DNA of 64,000 bases from Porticoccus sp964276025 (GCA_964276025.1 CAXYDD010000003.1:7612-71611); one strand, 5' to 3'; positions 18,244-28,398 are shown, counted from the stretch's first letter. Program-made: numbers and translations. Notes: generated by a model not told the origin, from the sequence alone.

Positions 18244-19473
18244 CTAAAAAAAATGACTTATTTGTATCTCTAAATAATCATCACGGCTTTGTGGAAAATT
18301 CGGTTCACCTAGTTCAGAATTAGTAATCGCCTTCAGTTCCAATGACAATAAAAAATTTTCTTTTAAGCGTGTTTTTGCTTCAATACTATAAAAAGTTTCT
18401 GATGTTTTTTTATCGAGAACCACACCAACTAAAATTGATCCATCATTCATATTATTTGATGTCCATCTGGATCCAAAAAAAAAGTCATTATCAGCGGTAG
18501 TGATCGATTCAGCGGAAGAGCGATCATCATGTTGGTATTCAAAAAGAATACCTATATCACTTGCCCCATCAAAAATCTGATAAAAAGTATACTCAAAACC
18601 AGCCACTCCAGCAAAAATAGAATCAGCATATCCGTCTCGAATAAAAGATTCTAATTTCCAAAGCCATGAGGAATATGTGTATTGGAGATCTAGCCCAATT
18701 TGTTCTATTTGATCATAGTTCAAAAGTAATTCTGAATTGTTGCCATCCATGCTAAGGCGAGGATCACGATTAGTTCCATTAAAATAATATAACCCAAGAT
18801 CAACATCACCAAAATAGTGGCTATACCTAATAGCGAAATCTATATGTTTTCTCTTACTTGACGATTGATATTTCGCATTATCAGCATTTATAACGGTCTC
18901 ACCCCTGAATCGTCCGTCTGAACCAGGAAAAGATCTTTCACGGAAGTAAGGAAGCAGGTACAGGCTTAATAGACCATAGTCCTCTTGAAAAGCTAGGCGT
19001 ATCATTGGTTGGCCAAGTTTTTCTTCTTGATTTATGTTTTCTACTAGATCAGTTTGATTGATTATATCTACCAAATGAACTGACTCAGCTACACCCCAGA
19101 ATACTTTATTCAAACCTAAAAGAAGCTCAACATCCTTATTTTGATAGGCCCAATAAGCCTCCCTAAAATCGAAATGAGATCGTTTTTTATCATTTTCATC
19201 CCAGCGCGCAAAAGGTATAAAAGACATTCGCTGGTCATTACTTTTACTTCGCCAGCGGATTTCCCATTCACCTGAAACTGAAGATTCAATATCACTAGTA
19301 TTTTGATCCAACCACATGGAATTCTGTGTGAAACCTCGTAATTGAATGGCAATATTTCCACTGATGTCCAATTCATCATAGACATCGGCAACACCTAGCT
19401 CCGTAATTGATATAAGCAGTAATATAAAAAAATTCAATATTTGCTTAAATATAGGCAACCTCAATACAGTCAC
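18244..19473 (-). CDS. Outer-membrane beta-barrel protein of RND module 1
   Basis: A 409-residue exported protein. A hydrophobic signal segment (FKQILNFFILLLISITELG, about residues 9-27) leads into a chain of alternating polar and aromatic strands that ends in Phe (ISHFF), the usual C-terminal barrel signal. No named family is certain; it resembles the DUF1302-like or porin-like barrels found with RND/MMPL permeases. Its start overlaps the end of the LolA-like gene by four bases (ATGA), so the pair is translationally coupled. It likely forms the outer-membrane end of the module. Confidence 0.7.
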   Translation of the reverse strand: MTVLRLPIFKQILNFFILLLISITELGVADVYDELDISGNIAIQLRGFTQNSMWLDQNTSDIESSVSGEWEIRWRSKSNDQRMSFIPFARWDENDKKRSHFDFREAYWAYQNKDVELLLGLNKVFWGVAESVHLVDIINQTDLVENINQEEKLGQPMIRLAFQEDYGLLSLYLLPYFRERSFPGSDGRFRGETVINADNAKYQSSSKRKHIDFAIRYSHYFGDVDLGLYYFNGTNRDPRLSMDGNNSELLLNYDQIEQIGLDLQYTYSSWLWKLESFIRDGYADSIFAGVAGFEYTFYQIFDGASDIGILFEYQHDDRSSAESITTADNDFFFGSRWTSNNMNDGSILVGVVLDKKTSETFYSIEAKTRLKENFLLSLELKAITNSELGEPNFPQSRDDYLEIQISHFF

Positions 19474-20288
19474 CTTAAACCCGAGAGGCGACCTTTCACA
19501 AAATCACTTTCTGTAAGCCCTAAATTAAATTTATATTCATCATATATTAAATCACTACTTTTTTTAGTCTGTATATTATTCATTTTTAATTTATGAGGAC
19601 GCCAATATTTTTGATCATAAACACGATAATCATCCAAAATTAACTCCTTTAATAAGCTACCTTTTCGATCATAAAATTCTATCTTTCTGAGTTGGTAAAT
19701 AGAGTTATCGACCCATGAAATTTGTTTTTTATATCCGGAGTTGTCATAAAGAGGAGTTCGCTCAATGACATCACATATCAACTTGCCACAATTTTCTTCT
19801 CTAAGATATTTATAGCTGAATTTATTTAATTCACTGGCAGTAAAATCCTCAAAAGCAAATTCAGAGCCAACAAATGGACCAGATTTATTTCTTGAAGAAA
19901 TCCTTTTTACCCTCTTTAAAGCAGGTAAATAGAGCCACTGATCGTCAGATTCAAGTATTTTCGCATGGGACAATAGTGCTGTTCCTTCAATATCTTTTGG
20001 TGTTCTAAATAAAATTAGGCCTTTGTCTCCCACTGATTCATCAGGGATCTCTAGTGTTTTAAACTGAAGTGTTCTAGATGCCTGCTTACCTGCAGAGTTT
20101 CGTAAGATCATGGTCATCTCAACTTCGCTATCTGAAAAACCTCGATCAGATCGATCAGATCTTGCTGCAATTTTATAGCCTTTCTCGCTATGAGATTCAG
20201 CCTGAGCATATAGAAAATTAAGCTGTAAGAGTAGAAAAATACCTATGCAAAAAATATTTTTAAGGGGTGTATGTGAGTTAATATTCAA
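19470..20288 (-). CDS. LolA-like periplasmic lipoprotein-sorting family protein
   Basis: A 272-residue exported protein with signal peptide IFCIGIFLLLQLNFLYAQA (about residues 12-30). The mature part has the pattern of the outer-membrane lipoprotein-sorting protein family PF17131: DRGFSDSEVEMTMILRN, GTALLSHAKI, DQWLYLPALKRVKRISS, and GPFVGSEFAFEDF. This LolA/LppX-type fold is a half-barrel that binds lipid or another hydrophobic ligand. It sits between the RND permease (upstream, 44 bases) and the barrel (downstream, 4-base overlap). Confidence 0.8.
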   Translation of the reverse strand: MNINSHTPLKNIFCIGIFLLLQLNFLYAQAESHSEKGYKIAARSDRSDRGFSDSEVEMTMILRNSAGKQASRTLQFKTLEIPDESVGDKGLILFRTPKDIEGTALLSHAKILESDDQWLYLPALKRVKRISSRNKSGPFVGSEFAFEDFTASELNKFSYKYLREENCGKLICDVIERTPLYDNSGYKKQISWVDNSIYQLRKIEFYDRKGSLLKELILDDYRVYDQKYWRPHKLKMNNIQTKKSSDLIYDEYKFNLGLTESDFVKGRLSGLR

Positions 20289-20332
20289 TTCAATTTTTTC
20301 CTGATAGTTGATATATAGCTATTCAAGTAGTT

Positions 20333-22681
20333 CTAACTTGAGCTCCCTGCTTTTTGCTTATCTTCCTTATCCACAAACAACAAAAGAGTAGGAAGTAATA
20401 AGAAATCGAGCAATAACGCAAATAATACTGAAAAAATTGTCATCAATCCAAGATCAACATTCATCTTAAAGGCTGATGTTGTTAAAACAAAAAAACCGCA
20501 CGCTAAGATGATTGTATTTACTACTATAGCTTTACCAACGTTAGCAAATGCATAACGTATAGAATCCTCAACGCTGAGACCCTTTTCATTTTTTGCACGA
20601 ACGTACTTAGATAAAAAATGTACTGTATCATCAACAATAATTCCTAAAGAGATAGATGCAACAGTTGCAACAGAGAAACCCACTTCACCATAGAGGAGAG
20701 CCCATGCCCCAAAAGTCATCAGTAAAGGAAGTCCGTTCGGAACCATACTCATTAAACCTAATCGAATACTTCTAAGCGCTCCAATCATAATGACCGCTAT
20801 TACTAAAATTGCACCTATGGTCCCTGATATCATATTTTGTACATTCCGATCTGTTATATAGGTAAACATCACTTGTGCACTTGTAGGCTGCGAAATCATG
20901 TATTCTGGCCAGTTTTCCAGCATCCATTGACGTGATGCATCTAAAAAATATTTTGTCTCACTTGTACTAGCCTTTTGTAACATAGCTGTAACTCTTGTCG
21001 CAGACTTATCAACGTTGATACGATCATTCAAATCTAGTCCATATGGCAACGATAACTCGTATAATAATAGATATTGAGCTGATAGCTGGCGATTATCTGG
21101 TAGACGATAAAAGCTATTATTATCACTATGCATGTTTTTATTTAAACGCTTCATAATGTCTGTAATGGAATAAACGTGGAGAACTTCGGGCTGTTCACTC
21201 AAAAAAGTGGTGAATTCCTCAAGATGTTTGAGATATTCTGGCTCACTCACCCCCCCAGTATTTTTAGCAGGAACAGAAAATTCAATGGGATAAAGTCCAA
21301 AACTTTTCAGTGCTTGATCTGAATCTCTCCGAAACTCAACCCTTTCATCAAAATATTCAACCCATTGGTCATTAAAAGAAATTGTTGGTATGAAGCCCGC
21401 TAGAATAGCTACCGCTAAACATGTAATAACTAATATCTTACGTGAATTAAAAATAACGAAATTAGCTACATAGCCCATAATTTTTTGTGTCCACTCTAAT
21501 TTTTTAGAGGGGTTTATTCTGACAGGCAATAGGCTCAAAATTGCTGGAAGCAATGAAATAGATAAGAGCCATGCTGTAAATATACCAATAGCTGTGATGT
21601 TCCCTAGGTGCCAAAAAGGGGGTGAATCGGAAAAATTTAGTGCAAGAAAACCGACGATGGTTGTAACTGATGTAATGGTCACAGGTAAAAAATTGATGCG
21701 TGCAGCTTCTATTATGGATTCTAATTTAGTTGAACCTTCGCGCATGAGAGTTTTAAACGATACTAATATGTGGATAGAGTCGGCTACGGCAAGAGTGAGT
21801 ATGACTGTAGATGCACTCATGGAGATGGGTGTAAGCTTGATTCCAAAGAATCCAGCAGCACCCATACCAACAATAGTTGAAAGCGTAACAATTAAAAAAA
21901 TTACAACTGTTCCTGCAAAAAATCTCAATATTAACCATGATATTAATAGTATTACTATAAACATCATAGGAGTTAAGGTCGCGGCATCCAGTAGCCCTAC
22001 TTCTGAGAAGGCGTTATTTAACATAGACACGCCAGTAAGATGTATCATTATGTGAGGAAAATCAATTTCCATGCGTTCACGAAGGTCTCTTGCTGCGCGG
22101 ACTGCTTCTGGTACCTCCAGTAAGCTAACATCTGGGTATTGTAGAACCACATTAATAGCCGTGACATCAGAGTTCGCTGTAACCAAGTTATTACGAAGAA
22201 GTGGCTCATCTAAAGAAACGTCTTTCTTTTTTGACAACTCTGAAGATGATAGGCTTTCAGCATCGATTACTAGATCTTCAACAATAAGATCGTCACCAAC
22301 TGAATGCGTATATTGAAAGTTACTTAATGAATCTACACGTATTGTATATGGTATTTTCCAAGCTTCAGCTGTGAGCTTTTCGACAGCGGATAAAGTTATA
22401 TTATCGAACACTCCCTCTTTCTTTTTATTTTTCGGCTCAACAACAAATAAAATATTATCATTTTTTGTATAGGTAGCCTGCAAGTCCTCAAACGCAGCAA
22501 GCTCTGGATTGTTATCGGAGAAAAAGACACGGTAGTTTGAAGAGAATTCAAGACTTGACATCCCTTTGATGAAGGCAAGCACAACCATAAATGTTACAAA
22601 AATGACAATCCATCGAAAATGAATTACTTGACTAGTAAGATTCAGTGAAAATTTATCTATTTTTTTGAAATAAGGATCCAT
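20333..22681 (-). CDS. RND/MMPL superfamily permease, module 1
   Basis: A 782-residue inner-membrane permease with two repeats, each having one helix, a large periplasmic domain and five further helices (starting near residues 25 and 410). The MMPL/SSD region is seen in DSIHILVSFKTLMREG (about 300-315) and its repeat DDTVHFLSKYVRAKNEKG (about 685-702), with the polar Asp residues used for proton coupling. It is the first gene of a three-gene operon with a LolA-like carrier and a barrel. The best guess is export or trafficking of a lipid or other hydrophobic compound. Confidence 0.85.
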   Translation of the reverse strand: MDPYFKKIDKFSLNLTSQVIHFRWIVIFVTFMVVLAFIKGMSSLEFSSNYRVFFSDNNPELAAFEDLQATYTKNDNILFVVEPKNKKKEGVFDNITLSAVEKLTAEAWKIPYTIRVDSLSNFQYTHSVGDDLIVEDLVIDAESLSSSELSKKKDVSLDEPLLRNNLVTANSDVTAINVVLQYPDVSLLEVPEAVRAARDLRERMEIDFPHIMIHLTGVSMLNNAFSEVGLLDAATLTPMMFIVILLISWLILRFFAGTVVIFLIVTLSTIVGMGAAGFFGIKLTPISMSASTVILTLAVADSIHILVSFKTLMREGSTKLESIIEAARINFLPVTITSVTTIVGFLALNFSDSPPFWHLGNITAIGIFTAWLLSISLLPAILSLLPVRINPSKKLEWTQKIMGYVANFVIFNSRKILVITCLAVAILAGFIPTISFNDQWVEYFDERVEFRRDSDQALKSFGLYPIEFSVPAKNTGGVSEPEYLKHLEEFTTFLSEQPEVLHVYSITDIMKRLNKNMHSDNNSFYRLPDNRQLSAQYLLLYELSLPYGLDLNDRINVDKSATRVTAMLQKASTSETKYFLDASRQWMLENWPEYMISQPTSAQVMFTYITDRNVQNMISGTIGAILVIAVIMIGALRSIRLGLMSMVPNGLPLLMTFGAWALLYGEVGFSVATVASISLGIIVDDTVHFLSKYVRAKNEKGLSVEDSIRYAFANVGKAIVVNTIILACGFFVLTTSAFKMNVDLGLMTIFSVLFALLLDFLLLPTLLLFVDKEDKQKAGSSS

Positions 22682-22743
22682 TAGATATAGCCACTTATTT
22701 TATAAGACATTAGCAAATAATCAGAAAAGTTATGGCTAACAAA

Positions 22744-22820
22744 TGGCGCACCCGGAAGGATTCGAACCTTCGACCGCTCGGTTCGAAGCCGAGTACTCTA
22801 TCCAGCTGAGCTACGGGTGC
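22744..22820 (-). tRNA. tRNA-Arg(TCG)
   Basis: The minus strand starts GCACCCGTAGCTCAGCTGG; the anticodon loop CTTCGAA gives TCG; CCA is encoded. It is 77 bases long. It differs from the tRNA-Arg 153 bases away at three positions only: the anticodon first base and one acceptor-stem base pair (C-G here, T-A there). It would read CGA. Confidence 0.95.
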
Positions 22821-22973
22821 ATTTAATTAAAAAGCCTGCTAACTTTTGATTATTTTATACCAACAACTAAGTAGATCATACTAAACAAAGCTACAAGAAC
22901 TAAGTTATAAATTGATCCTCGTATGATTGGCAAAAAAAGAATAAACCCATTGAAGCTTATAGGAGTTTTAAAA

Positions 22974-23050
22974 TGGCGCACTCGGAAGGATTCGAACCTT
23001 CGACCGCTCGGTTCGTAGCCGAGTACTCTATCCAGCTGAGCTACGAGTGC
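22974..23050 (-). tRNA. tRNA-Arg(ACG)
   Basis: The minus strand starts GCACTCGTAGCTCAGCTGG; the anticodon loop CTACGAA gives ACG, which TadA converts to ICG for reading CGU, CGC and CGA. CCA is encoded, 77 bases. It is a near-copy of the tRNA-Arg(TCG) gene on the same strand. Confidence 0.96.
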
Positions 23051-23210
23051 ATCAAGGTCGCGTAATATAAGAAAGAAGCGCTTTCTAGTCAAGCTCAAAA
23101 AGGAATGTTGCGTATAATTCGGTCTTTTAACTTTTCGTTTATGCTCGCTGTTATCCCTAGATATATAATCAACATATTAACTCTTGAACATAAATAATGA
23201 ATAACCAATA

Positions 23211-23236
23211 AAAAAGACCCTCTCGGGTCTTTTTTA
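23211..23236 (-). terminator. Strong intrinsic terminator after RND module 2
   Basis: AAAAAGACCC and GGGTCTTTTTT flank a TCTC loop. The GC-rich stem with A run on one side and T run on the other can terminate in both directions. It lies 16 bases beyond the stop of the RND gene at 23252, so it ends the leftward transcript and insulates the tRNA-Arg genes. Confidence 0.9.
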
Positions 23237-23251
23237 TTGTTTGGCTGAAAA

Positions 23252-25573
23252 TTATCTATCTTCACTAAAGATAAACTTAGGTTTAAATATGTAAGCCATT
23301 GAGGGCATTAGGAATAATGCACTGAAAGCTGATACAGCAAGCCATATAGCAATCAACATTCCCATTTCTGCTTGGAAGCGAAGTGAAGAATAAGACCATA
23401 CAGCGATACTAGCAATCAATACAAACGCTGTTACTAAAACGCCTCGACCTGCACAATGCAGAGATAAATTGATTGACTCTAGTACTGACTTACCACTGTC
23501 AAATTCCATCTTCATTCGGTCACAAATATAAAGTGCATAATCTACACCAAGACCAATACCTAAAGCGGCTACGGGTACTGTATTAATATTCATACCAATA
23601 TTTTGCCAAGCCATAAATGCGAAGGTAACCATATTTGCGAGCACTACAGGAACCATGAAAAACATGCCCGCAATACTTGACCGATAGACAAGGATACACA
23701 TCATTACGAGTATAAATAGCGCAAGTGCAATAGATTGTATTTGACCAGATAGGATCACTTCATTAACTGCAGCAATTACACCAATAGTACCACCGGCAAG
23801 TGCAATATTTACATCTGGATTAGCCGCTTGGAATTTCTTAACCCTCGCAACTGCAGTTTGAATAGTTGGACCTTGCCTATCTGCAAAGAACATAGTGATC
23901 GATGCGTTCATCCGATTCACGTCAGTAAAGCGGTTAAGATCCCCAGGTTCTGCTGCTCTTTCGTACATGTAGATTAACTCAGCATTATTGGTTGTTGTTG
24001 AACCTAGCTCAGTGTATCTAAAATTACCTTCTCTGAGTGTCTCATTTACAGACGGCAAAATATCAGAAAGTGAAATGCTGCCACCAATCTGCTCTTGTTC
24101 TTCCATGTAACGCTGGAACCGCAACATAGTATCTAGCACATGAACATTTTTGATCTGATTTTTTTCTTCTCGTCCAACAACAACAAACATTCTATCTGCA
24201 CCAGGAAACTGATTATTTATCGCAGTCGAATCTGCATTATAAAGAGCATCTGGCCATAATATTGGTGAACCTGGATTTGCATCACCGATTGTTAAATCGA
24301 CAGCACGATAACTACATCCAATAAATATAACTGCCGCAAATGTGACAATTACGTATCTTGCTCTTGTTGAAGCAACAGACACACATAGATTTAGAAAAGG
24401 TCTAATAAGCAACCTATCAAGATTCAATGGATGTGCATAAGCATTTGGTTTCTTTACAAATGATAATAAGATAGGCGTTACAACAATTGAGCTGACCGCC
24501 ACTGTCGCTACCCAAACTACTGCAAGTACTACTAGTTTCTGCAGTAAAGGAATTGGGCTAATCGCAACAACCGTTACACAACCAGCATCTGTACCTACTC
24601 CTAAAAGTCCTGGTCTTAACAGGTCTTTCAAAGTAACTTTAGCAGCTGCATATGAATCTGGATTATCTCCTTGATGATCAATTTCTTCATGGAAACGAGT
24701 GATCATCTGAACAGAATGAGATACTGCTCTAGCGGTAATAAGCATTGCTACTACCACAACTAATGGATCGAAGTGTATTCCTACTAGTTTAGCAACCCCA
24801 AGTGCCCAGGTAGCACTAATAGCTCCAGCCAATAGAGGTAAGATGGTTCCTCTCCATGTTCTATTAATCAAGAATAATAAAACTAAGAAAATTAAACCAG
24901 CATATGTAACAAGCTCCATTGTTTCAGGCAAGAAATGGTCTACCCAACCATACAGAATGGGATTACCTACCAATGAAATATCTACTGCATCATTGTCTAG
25001 TCTATTAACTAACTCATATGCTTGCTTATAAACTAAATTTGGGTCCAAAAGACTATCAAAGAAATCCACTGTAATTAATGTCGCTGATAAATCTTTTGAA
25101 ACATATGGGCCATAAACAAGCGGGCTTCTTAGGATAGCTTCTTTAATACGATCGATATCAGCCTGATTTTCAGGAAGATTTGGCCACATATATGGGAAAC
25201 TTTGAATCCCTTCAGTAGATGCACGAACTTCTTTAAGTTTTTTACCGGCTATAGAATAAATTTGAAATTCATTAATCGCATCAATCTTATACAGACCCTT
25301 TGTTAGTCCATGTATCTGCTCAAGGACAGGCATCTGAAATATATCGCCTTTTGTAGACTGAATCATGAAAGTAATAATACTTGTACCACCAAAGGTTTTC
25401 TTAAACTCCTCATGGACTTTAATGTATGGATGAGTTCCAGGCTGTAAGTCCTCGAACACGGTTTTTACATCTATACGTACTGCAAAAGTAGCCAGAATCA
25501 AGGTCAAAGCAGTTACTACTAGTAAAACCTTCTTTCTTTGCTCTATACAGAAAATTGCGAAATTCTCTAACAT
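23252..25573 (-). CDS. RND/MMPL superfamily permease, module 2
   Basis: A 773-residue inner-membrane permease with the duplicated MMPL layout: a helix near residue 15, a periplasmic domain, five helices, then repeat. DPLVVVVAMLITARAVSHSVQ and the later GIGLGVDYALYICDRMKME are the family helix-4 motifs. The ATG at 25573 has GGAGAATAAG directly before it and fits better than a TTG 15 bases upstream. It is the last gene of a run with Ycf48-like, DUF1329 and DUF1302 genes. This grouping recurs in bacteria that degrade hydrophobic compounds, suggesting lipid or hydrophobic substrate transport. Confidence 0.88.
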   Translation of the reverse strand: MLENFAIFCIEQRKKVLLVVTALTLILATFAVRIDVKTVFEDLQPGTHPYIKVHEEFKKTFGGTSIITFMIQSTKGDIFQMPVLEQIHGLTKGLYKIDAINEFQIYSIAGKKLKEVRASTEGIQSFPYMWPNLPENQADIDRIKEAILRSPLVYGPYVSKDLSATLITVDFFDSLLDPNLVYKQAYELVNRLDNDAVDISLVGNPILYGWVDHFLPETMELVTYAGLIFLVLLFLINRTWRGTILPLLAGAISATWALGVAKLVGIHFDPLVVVVAMLITARAVSHSVQMITRFHEEIDHQGDNPDSYAAAKVTLKDLLRPGLLGVGTDAGCVTVVAISPIPLLQKLVVLAVVWVATVAVSSIVVTPILLSFVKKPNAYAHPLNLDRLLIRPFLNLCVSVASTRARYVIVTFAAVIFIGCSYRAVDLTIGDANPGSPILWPDALYNADSTAINNQFPGADRMFVVVGREEKNQIKNVHVLDTMLRFQRYMEEQEQIGGSISLSDILPSVNETLREGNFRYTELGSTTTNNAELIYMYERAAEPGDLNRFTDVNRMNASITMFFADRQGPTIQTAVARVKKFQAANPDVNIALAGGTIGVIAAVNEVILSGQIQSIALALFILVMMCILVYRSSIAGMFFMVPVVLANMVTFAFMAWQNIGMNINTVPVAALGIGLGVDYALYICDRMKMEFDSGKSVLESINLSLHCAGRGVLVTAFVLIASIAVWSYSSLRFQAEMGMLIAIWLAVSAFSALFLMPSMAYIFKPKFIFSEDR

Positions 25574-25637
25574 CTTATTCTCCAACAATCCAAATTAACC
25601 ACAAATTTATTAGGTAGGCTCAAATAATCAATATATT

Positions 25638-26693
25638 TTATTCGTGCAATAGAGTCCACTCACGAGTTTTTAGGTCTAGTGAACCCACTGTAGCCCCAAC
25701 TGCTAGGCCCTTTCCATCAATAATAACCATCTCAGAATGAGAGGTATAATCAGTATCAGAAATATTCATAGGTTCAAAATTAGTCAGATCACTAGTAAAA
25801 GTCATCCATTTACCCTTGTTGCCAATAGCTACCCATCGATCAATTGCGTCAGACCATTGGACATCCATCATGTGCTCAGTCATACCAGACGATTGTGGTG
25901 ATACATATGTCCATGTTACACCTCCATCTTTCGTGCTCACTGTTACGCCGGCTAACCCAACAATTGTAATTTCATTATCATTTCTTGCATCAATAGCACC
26001 GAAGCTGTTGGGGCTATCTGATTGTATCTCTTCCCAATTCATTCCGTCGTCTCGAGTAATAAATATACGACCGAACTCAGCTGCTACGTAATATGTACCA
26101 TTAGGGGTTTTAACTACATCGTTCATGAATATATCGTCAAGCTCACAACCGCACTCCGGCTTGAGTCTTGACCATGTCTTACCATAATCTTTAGATCTCA
26201 AAACTGCACCCATTTCACCAACCGTTATAGCTTCTCCGCCTGAGTAGGTATGCACTTTCAATAATTTATTTGCTATATCAGACTTTGGGGAGTCTACCTC
26301 TACCCAAGTCTTTCCGCTATCTTCTGTGATAACAATAACACCATCGTTTCCAACAGCTATTGCATTATCAGGGCTATCTTTCCACGCTGATATATCTTGG
26401 AAGTGCTTCATTGTATTAGATTCTTGTTTAGTCCAAGTAACTCCACCATCACTACTTTCTAACATCAAACCGTAGTTACCTGCAGCAAGCCACTTATCAT
26501 CACTTTGATTAGTAAGGCCATAGACTCTGTCTCGAACATTAATTGCGGCTGGGACTACTTCGTTAATAATGACAGTAGGTTTAACAAAAAGGCCTGCATA
26601 AAGCAGTGTGCCTACGATTGCCCAGGGCAAAATTCCTATAATAGTGAGTACAACCCTTTGTATCGCGGTTTTCTCGTTTACAGCAGCGTTCAT
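25638..26693 (-). CDS. Ycf48/BNR-type beta-propeller protein, membrane-anchored
   Basis: A 351-residue protein with an N-terminal membrane helix (RVVLTIIGILPWAIVGTLLYAGLF, split about residues 13-36) and a beta-propeller of repeated blade motifs: SSDGGVTWTKQE, TEDSGKTWVEVD, SKDYGKTWSRLK, TRDDGMNWEEIQ and STKDGGVTWTYV. The S/T-x-D-x-G-x-x-W Asp-box repeats are typical of the Ycf48 assembly-factor family. Here there is no photosystem, so it more likely assists the adjoining RND/DUF1302/DUF1329 system. I prefer the ATG at 26693, which has GGGGGAG just before it. Confidence 0.85.
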   Translation of the reverse strand: MNAAVNEKTAIQRVVLTIIGILPWAIVGTLLYAGLFVKPTVIINEVVPAAINVRDRVYGLTNQSDDKWLAAGNYGLMLESSDGGVTWTKQESNTMKHFQDISAWKDSPDNAIAVGNDGVIVITEDSGKTWVEVDSPKSDIANKLLKVHTYSGGEAITVGEMGAVLRSKDYGKTWSRLKPECGCELDDIFMNDVVKTPNGTYYVAAEFGRIFITRDDGMNWEEIQSDSPNSFGAIDARNDNEITIVGLAGVTVSTKDGGVTWTYVSPQSSGMTEHMMDVQWSDAIDRWVAIGNKGKWMTFTSDLTNFEPMNISDTDYTSHSEMVIIDGKGLAVGATVGSLDLKTREWTLLHE

Positions 26694-26790
26694 AACTCCC
26701 CCAAAAATATTCAGACATGGCATCTACATGAAGCCATTCTCATCAAAATCAAATTTTTTATTTTATTGTTTTGTTGCTGTTCTTTACCTT

Positions 26791-26847
26791 AAAAAAATTC
26801 CGGAAGGAACTGTTAGTATTTGCATACTAACAACCCCTTCACGGAAT
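26791..26847 (-). terminator. Intrinsic terminator or attenuator after DUF1329
   Basis: TGTTAGTAT (26811-26819) and ATACTAACA (26824-26832) form a perfect inner stem with TTGC loop. It is extended by GAAGG/CCTTC and ATTCCG/CGGAAT outside a short internal mismatch. On the minus strand it is followed by seven T. It lies 15 bases beyond the DUF1329 stop, so it would end or reduce transcription into the Ycf48-RND genes. Confidence 0.85.
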
Positions 26848-26861
26848 GGTCTAGATTGATA

Positions 26862-28310
26862 TTAACGTGCTAACTGAATAAGTGTTTTCAGTGTTACGTC
26901 TTCTTCTTGCACAGAGTCAGGGTTAGCTTTCATGTTAGAAGACCAAGTTGTTGAGAACTCAGCTTTCCAATCAATGATATGACCAACAACTGGCATCAAT
27001 GCTTGGTAACCGTCATCACCATAATCGATACGATTTTGGAAGATGAAAGTTTTCCAGAATTTACCGTTTTTATCGTATGCTTCACCCAGGTAAGGTCTTG
27101 GGTAATCCATTTCCATATAAACGATTTTCTTGCTGTAAGGATGTTCGTCAGGAGGAGTTCCCTCAATAACGTACACTTCACGTGGCTCCCATTGAACTTG
27201 TTCGTTAGGGAAGAAGTGAGGTGGTGTATCCATGTCTACAGCAGGGAATTCCTTAATAGTATTTTTGAAAGCAAGGTCAACAGTAACTAGTGGAGCGTGA
27301 GCAATAGCCCAGATCCAACGCTTACCAGTTAACTTAACTTCTTTATACTTAGTAGGAACCGCATCCCAGATATCCCAGTCATCATATAACTGAACTGTTC
27401 CACCAATTGGATCCATCCATGCGTTACCAGAAAGACGACGTGCACGACGTACAGACTTCAAGTATGCATAAACATCATCAGGCTTCTGAGATGTTGGATC
27501 GTTATAGCGAACAGAAAAGATTCCGATACCTTTAATATCTTGTGGGTAAATTGCCACTAGTACAGTTTTTTGTAGAATGTCGCCTTTACCTTCAGATACT
27601 GGACCACCGTCTAAACGGCCTTCCATGTAGTAACGACGTGCCCACCAACGCTGAATACGTTCCATACCTGATGTGGCGTCCAAGAACACCCAAGAGATGT
27701 GACGTAAATCCATAGTTGCACCGTAAGTAGGTGAACGTAGATTCCAGATTAGCTTACAACCGGCATCCGGGTCATCCATGCTTACTTTTTGTGGGTCAAA
27801 GAACATACCAGCTGTCCAGTTACTAACAACACCACAGTTACTACCGTTAGCAGGTGCGCCATATACAACATTAGCGGCTCCATCTATAGTAGCTTGCATG
27901 TATTTAGGGTCCATTTCAATGAACTCTGAATGACGAGTATTAATCATCAATGCTTTGTTACGGATCATCCATTCAACGTTTTCAGTAATCATACTTCCAA
28001 CTGTTTTTCCTTCGAAACAAAGACCAGTTACTGCGTCTAAGTTTGAATTCTGGATAACTGTTCCAGCTTCCATAGCATCACCAGTACAACCGCCTTCTGC
28101 TTCAATAGGAGAAGGACCGCCATCCCAGCGACCAGCTGCGGGTGGATCACCGTAAAACAATGCGTTTGGTTTAGTTCCGTCAGCAGTTTTTGCTACATAG
28201 CCTTTAGGCTTACTAGCATCATCCGCCCAATCTGCTTTAGCAAAGGCTTGAGAGCCCCCTAAAAGCAGTCCTAGCGATACTACCGAGGTAGTAATTAGCT
28301 TCATATACAT
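26862..28310 (-). CDS. DUF1329 family exported protein
   Basis: A 482-residue protein with signal peptide LITTSVVSLGLLLGGSQAFA after MYMK. Residues that mark the family include EGGCTGDAMEAGTVI, RRYYMEGRLDGGPV, RRLSGNAWMDPIGGT and YDDWDIWDAVPTKYKEVKLTGKRW (in two parts). DUF1329 (PF07044) has a LolA-like fold and is nearly always encoded with DUF1302; the pair is tied to uptake or handling of hydrophobic compounds, but the mechanism is not known. The ATG at 28310 has TTGGAG nearby, so I reject a start 45 bases upstream. It follows the DUF1302 gene by about 90 bases. Confidence 0.93.
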   Translation of the reverse strand: MYMKLITTSVVSLGLLLGGSQAFAKADWADDASKPKGYVAKTADGTKPNALFYGDPPAAGRWDGGPSPIEAEGGCTGDAMEAGTVIQNSNLDAVTGLCFEGKTVGSMITENVEWMIRNKALMINTRHSEFIEMDPKYMQATIDGAANVVYGAPANGSNCGVVSNWTAGMFFDPQKVSMDDPDAGCKLIWNLRSPTYGATMDLRHISWVFLDATSGMERIQRWWARRYYMEGRLDGGPVSEGKGDILQKTVLVAIYPQDIKGIGIFSVRYNDPTSQKPDDVYAYLKSVRRARRLSGNAWMDPIGGTVQLYDDWDIWDAVPTKYKEVKLTGKRWIWAIAHAPLVTVDLAFKNTIKEFPAVDMDTPPHFFPNEQVQWEPREVYVIEGTPPDEHPYSKKIVYMEMDYPRPYLGEAYDKNGKFWKTFIFQNRIDYGDDGYQALMPVVGHIIDWKAEFSTTWSSNMKANPDSVQEEDVTLKTLIQLAR

Positions 28311-28398
28311 AATTATAACTCCAAGTTTTATTTTAGTGCTGTCTGCACAACTCATACATAGTAATCATTATGCAGACATACTCAAACGTACTACTTTC

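Noticed and set aside
22850..23098. 82-codon minus-strand open frame
   Set aside because: It runs across tRNA-Arg(ACG); the frame is an artefact of the tRNA gene.
28340..28376. GTCTGCA ... TGCAGAC pairing in the DUF1302-DUF1329 spacer
   Set aside because: Seven pairs with a loop of more than 20 bases; could easily be chance.
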